From assembly GCA_903847005.1 (NCBI GenBank), contig CAINCM010000030.1, positions 1 through 5,863 on the forward strand: a stretch of DNA of 5,863 nt, in the 5' to 3' direction. This DNA is from an uncultured Chloroflexota bacterium (GTDB taxonomy: Bacteria; Chloroflexota; Limnocylindria; Limnocylindrales; Limnocylindraceae). Below, in pieces: positions 5,735 to 5,863 of this stretch (position 1 is the first letter of the stretch; every line of letters starts with the position of its first letter). A program made the translations under genes and the position numbers. A model generated the notes under the pieces. It saw only the letters and a program-made list of their open reading frames with translations, ran no database searches and was not told where the DNA came from.

Positions 5735-5740
5735 TATGAT
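5735..5740 (+). promoter_or_regulatory. -10 box TATGAT of the LysE-family gene (leaderless geometry)
   Basis: TATGAT matches TATAAT at five of six positions and lies exactly 6 nt (GCGGCG) before the ATG at 5747. Transcription from it would begin on the start codon. No Shine-Dalgarno is present upstream, and no -35 is seen at 16-18 nt. It is the best promoter-like hexamer I found in the window. Confidence 0.55.
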
Positions 5741-5758
5741 GCGGCGATGAACGCCGCA
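5740..5758 (+). repeat. 7-bp inverted repeat with the LysE-family ATG in its loop
   Basis: TGCGGCG (5740-5746) and CGCCGCA (5752-5758) are perfect complements around the 5-nt loop ATGAA, which begins with the start codon. If the mRNA is leaderless the left arm is not transcribed, and the repeat would act only as DNA, for example as an operator. If transcription starts further upstream it is a hairpin presenting the ATG in its loop. Confidence 0.4.
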
Positions 5759-5863
5759 CTGCTCGCAGGCATCTTCGCAGGCTACGCGATCGCAGTCCCC
5801 GTTGGCGTCATCGCCGTGCTCATCATCGAGACGGGGATGGCAGGGGGCCTCCGTCGCGGGCTC
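5747..5863 (+). CDS. LysE-family transporter, 5' partial
   Basis: The first 39 codons of a membrane protein, cut by the window edge. Residues about 4-28 form a hydrophobic first membrane helix, with GYAIAVPVGVIAVLII at 12-27 followed by ETGMAGGLRRGL. This matches the start of LysE/RhtB-family exporters, which have a GxxxAxPVG-type helix followed by a short cytoplasmic RxG stretch. Such proteins export amino acids or related small molecules by proton antiport; the substrate here is unknown. The Pro usual after PVG in the family is Val21. The ATG at 5747 was chosen because the helix starts at once. There is no Shine-Dalgarno, but a -10-like TATGAT lies 6 nt upstream, so the mRNA may be leaderless. 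The gene diverges from the epimerase cluster and is probably not functionally tied to it. Confidence 0.75.
   Translation, partial: MNAALLAGIFAGYAIAVPVGVIAVLIIETGMAGGLRRGL

Larger units (their letters stand above)
5704..5746. promoter_or_regulatory. 43-nt divergent promoter region between epimerase and LysE-family genes
   Basis: Both genes start outward from this 43-nt interval, so their promoters must share it or extend into coding sequence. On the plus strand TATGAT lies at 5735-5740. On the minus strand TAGAGT (5736-5731) fits TANNNT and would give the epimerase a leader of about 20 nt that includes its Shine-Dalgarno. The two hexamers overlap by two bases, so polymerase could probably serve only one direction at a time. 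The minus-strand box is weak and has no clear -35. Confidence 0.4.

Noticed and set aside
2039..5739. Near-continuous long open frames on the plus strand opposite the M23, aminopeptidase and epimerase genes
   Set aside because: Each is antisense to a gene with recognised catalytic motifs. The translations are low-complexity and resemble nothing, as is typical of GC-rich shadow frames.
5736..5750. Mini-ORF ATG ATG CGG CGA TGA whose stop overlaps the LysE-family ATG (Met-Met-Arg-Arg), a tempting arginine-sensing leader before an exporter
   Set aside because: It has no ribosome-binding site, and its first bases form the -10-like TATGAT. If that promoter is real, the mini-ORF is not transcribed.
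1..5863. Mobile elements, CRISPR arrays, tRNA or rRNA genes, phage or defence genes
   Set aside because: No direct-repeat arrays, terminal repeats, transposase motifs or RNA-gene signatures were seen. Coding sequence fills nearly the whole window, and the largest gap is 46 nt.

Overview
The window is GC-rich bacterial chromosome (roughly 65% G+C by eye) and is almost entirely coding. Five complete genes lie head to tail on the minus strand. A sixth gene starts on the plus strand at the right edge, and a possible seventh starts on the minus strand at the left edge. I see no mobile element, CRISPR array, tRNA or rRNA. The content is housekeeping, so I do not claim a new multi-gene system. The unusual material is in the short gaps and at the start codons.

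The organism cannot be fixed from this sequence. High G+C, a short archaeal-type nicotinate phosphoribosyltransferase, and a mix of leaderless-looking and Shine-Dalgarno starts would fit Chloroflexota (for example the Limnocylindria group) or another GC-rich lineage such as Actinobacteriota. This is a low-confidence inference.

The minus-strand genes in transcription order (right to left) are: an NDUFA9-like NAD(P)-binding epimerase/dehydratase (5703-4774); 12 nt; an M17 leucyl aminopeptidase with all metal and catalytic residues (4761-3160); 38 nt; an exported EnvC-like M23 peptidoglycan endopeptidase with two coiled coils (3121-1673); 9 nt; a YbjN-type small protein (1663-1160); 46 nt; nicotinate phosphoribosyltransferase of NAD salvage (1113-49); 14 nt; and perhaps the start of another gene (34-1). 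The first four look like one transcription unit. The phosphoribosyltransferase appears to have its own promoter. On the plus strand, the first 39 codons of a LysE-family exporter (5747 onward) diverge from the epimerase across a 43-nt shared promoter region.

The points most worth checking are as follows. (1) A 10-bp RNA hairpin between the aminopeptidase and M23 genes buries the M23 Shine-Dalgarno, with a possible internal promoter whose transcript would lack the left arm. (2) Three starts without a Shine-Dalgarno each have a -10-like hexamer exactly 6 nt upstream of the ATG, as expected for leaderless mRNAs. (3) A TGACA-N2-TGTCA palindrome lies over the phosphoribosyltransferase start. (4) A 7-bp inverted repeat holds the LysE start codon in its loop. 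(5) CGATCG is clearly over-represented.
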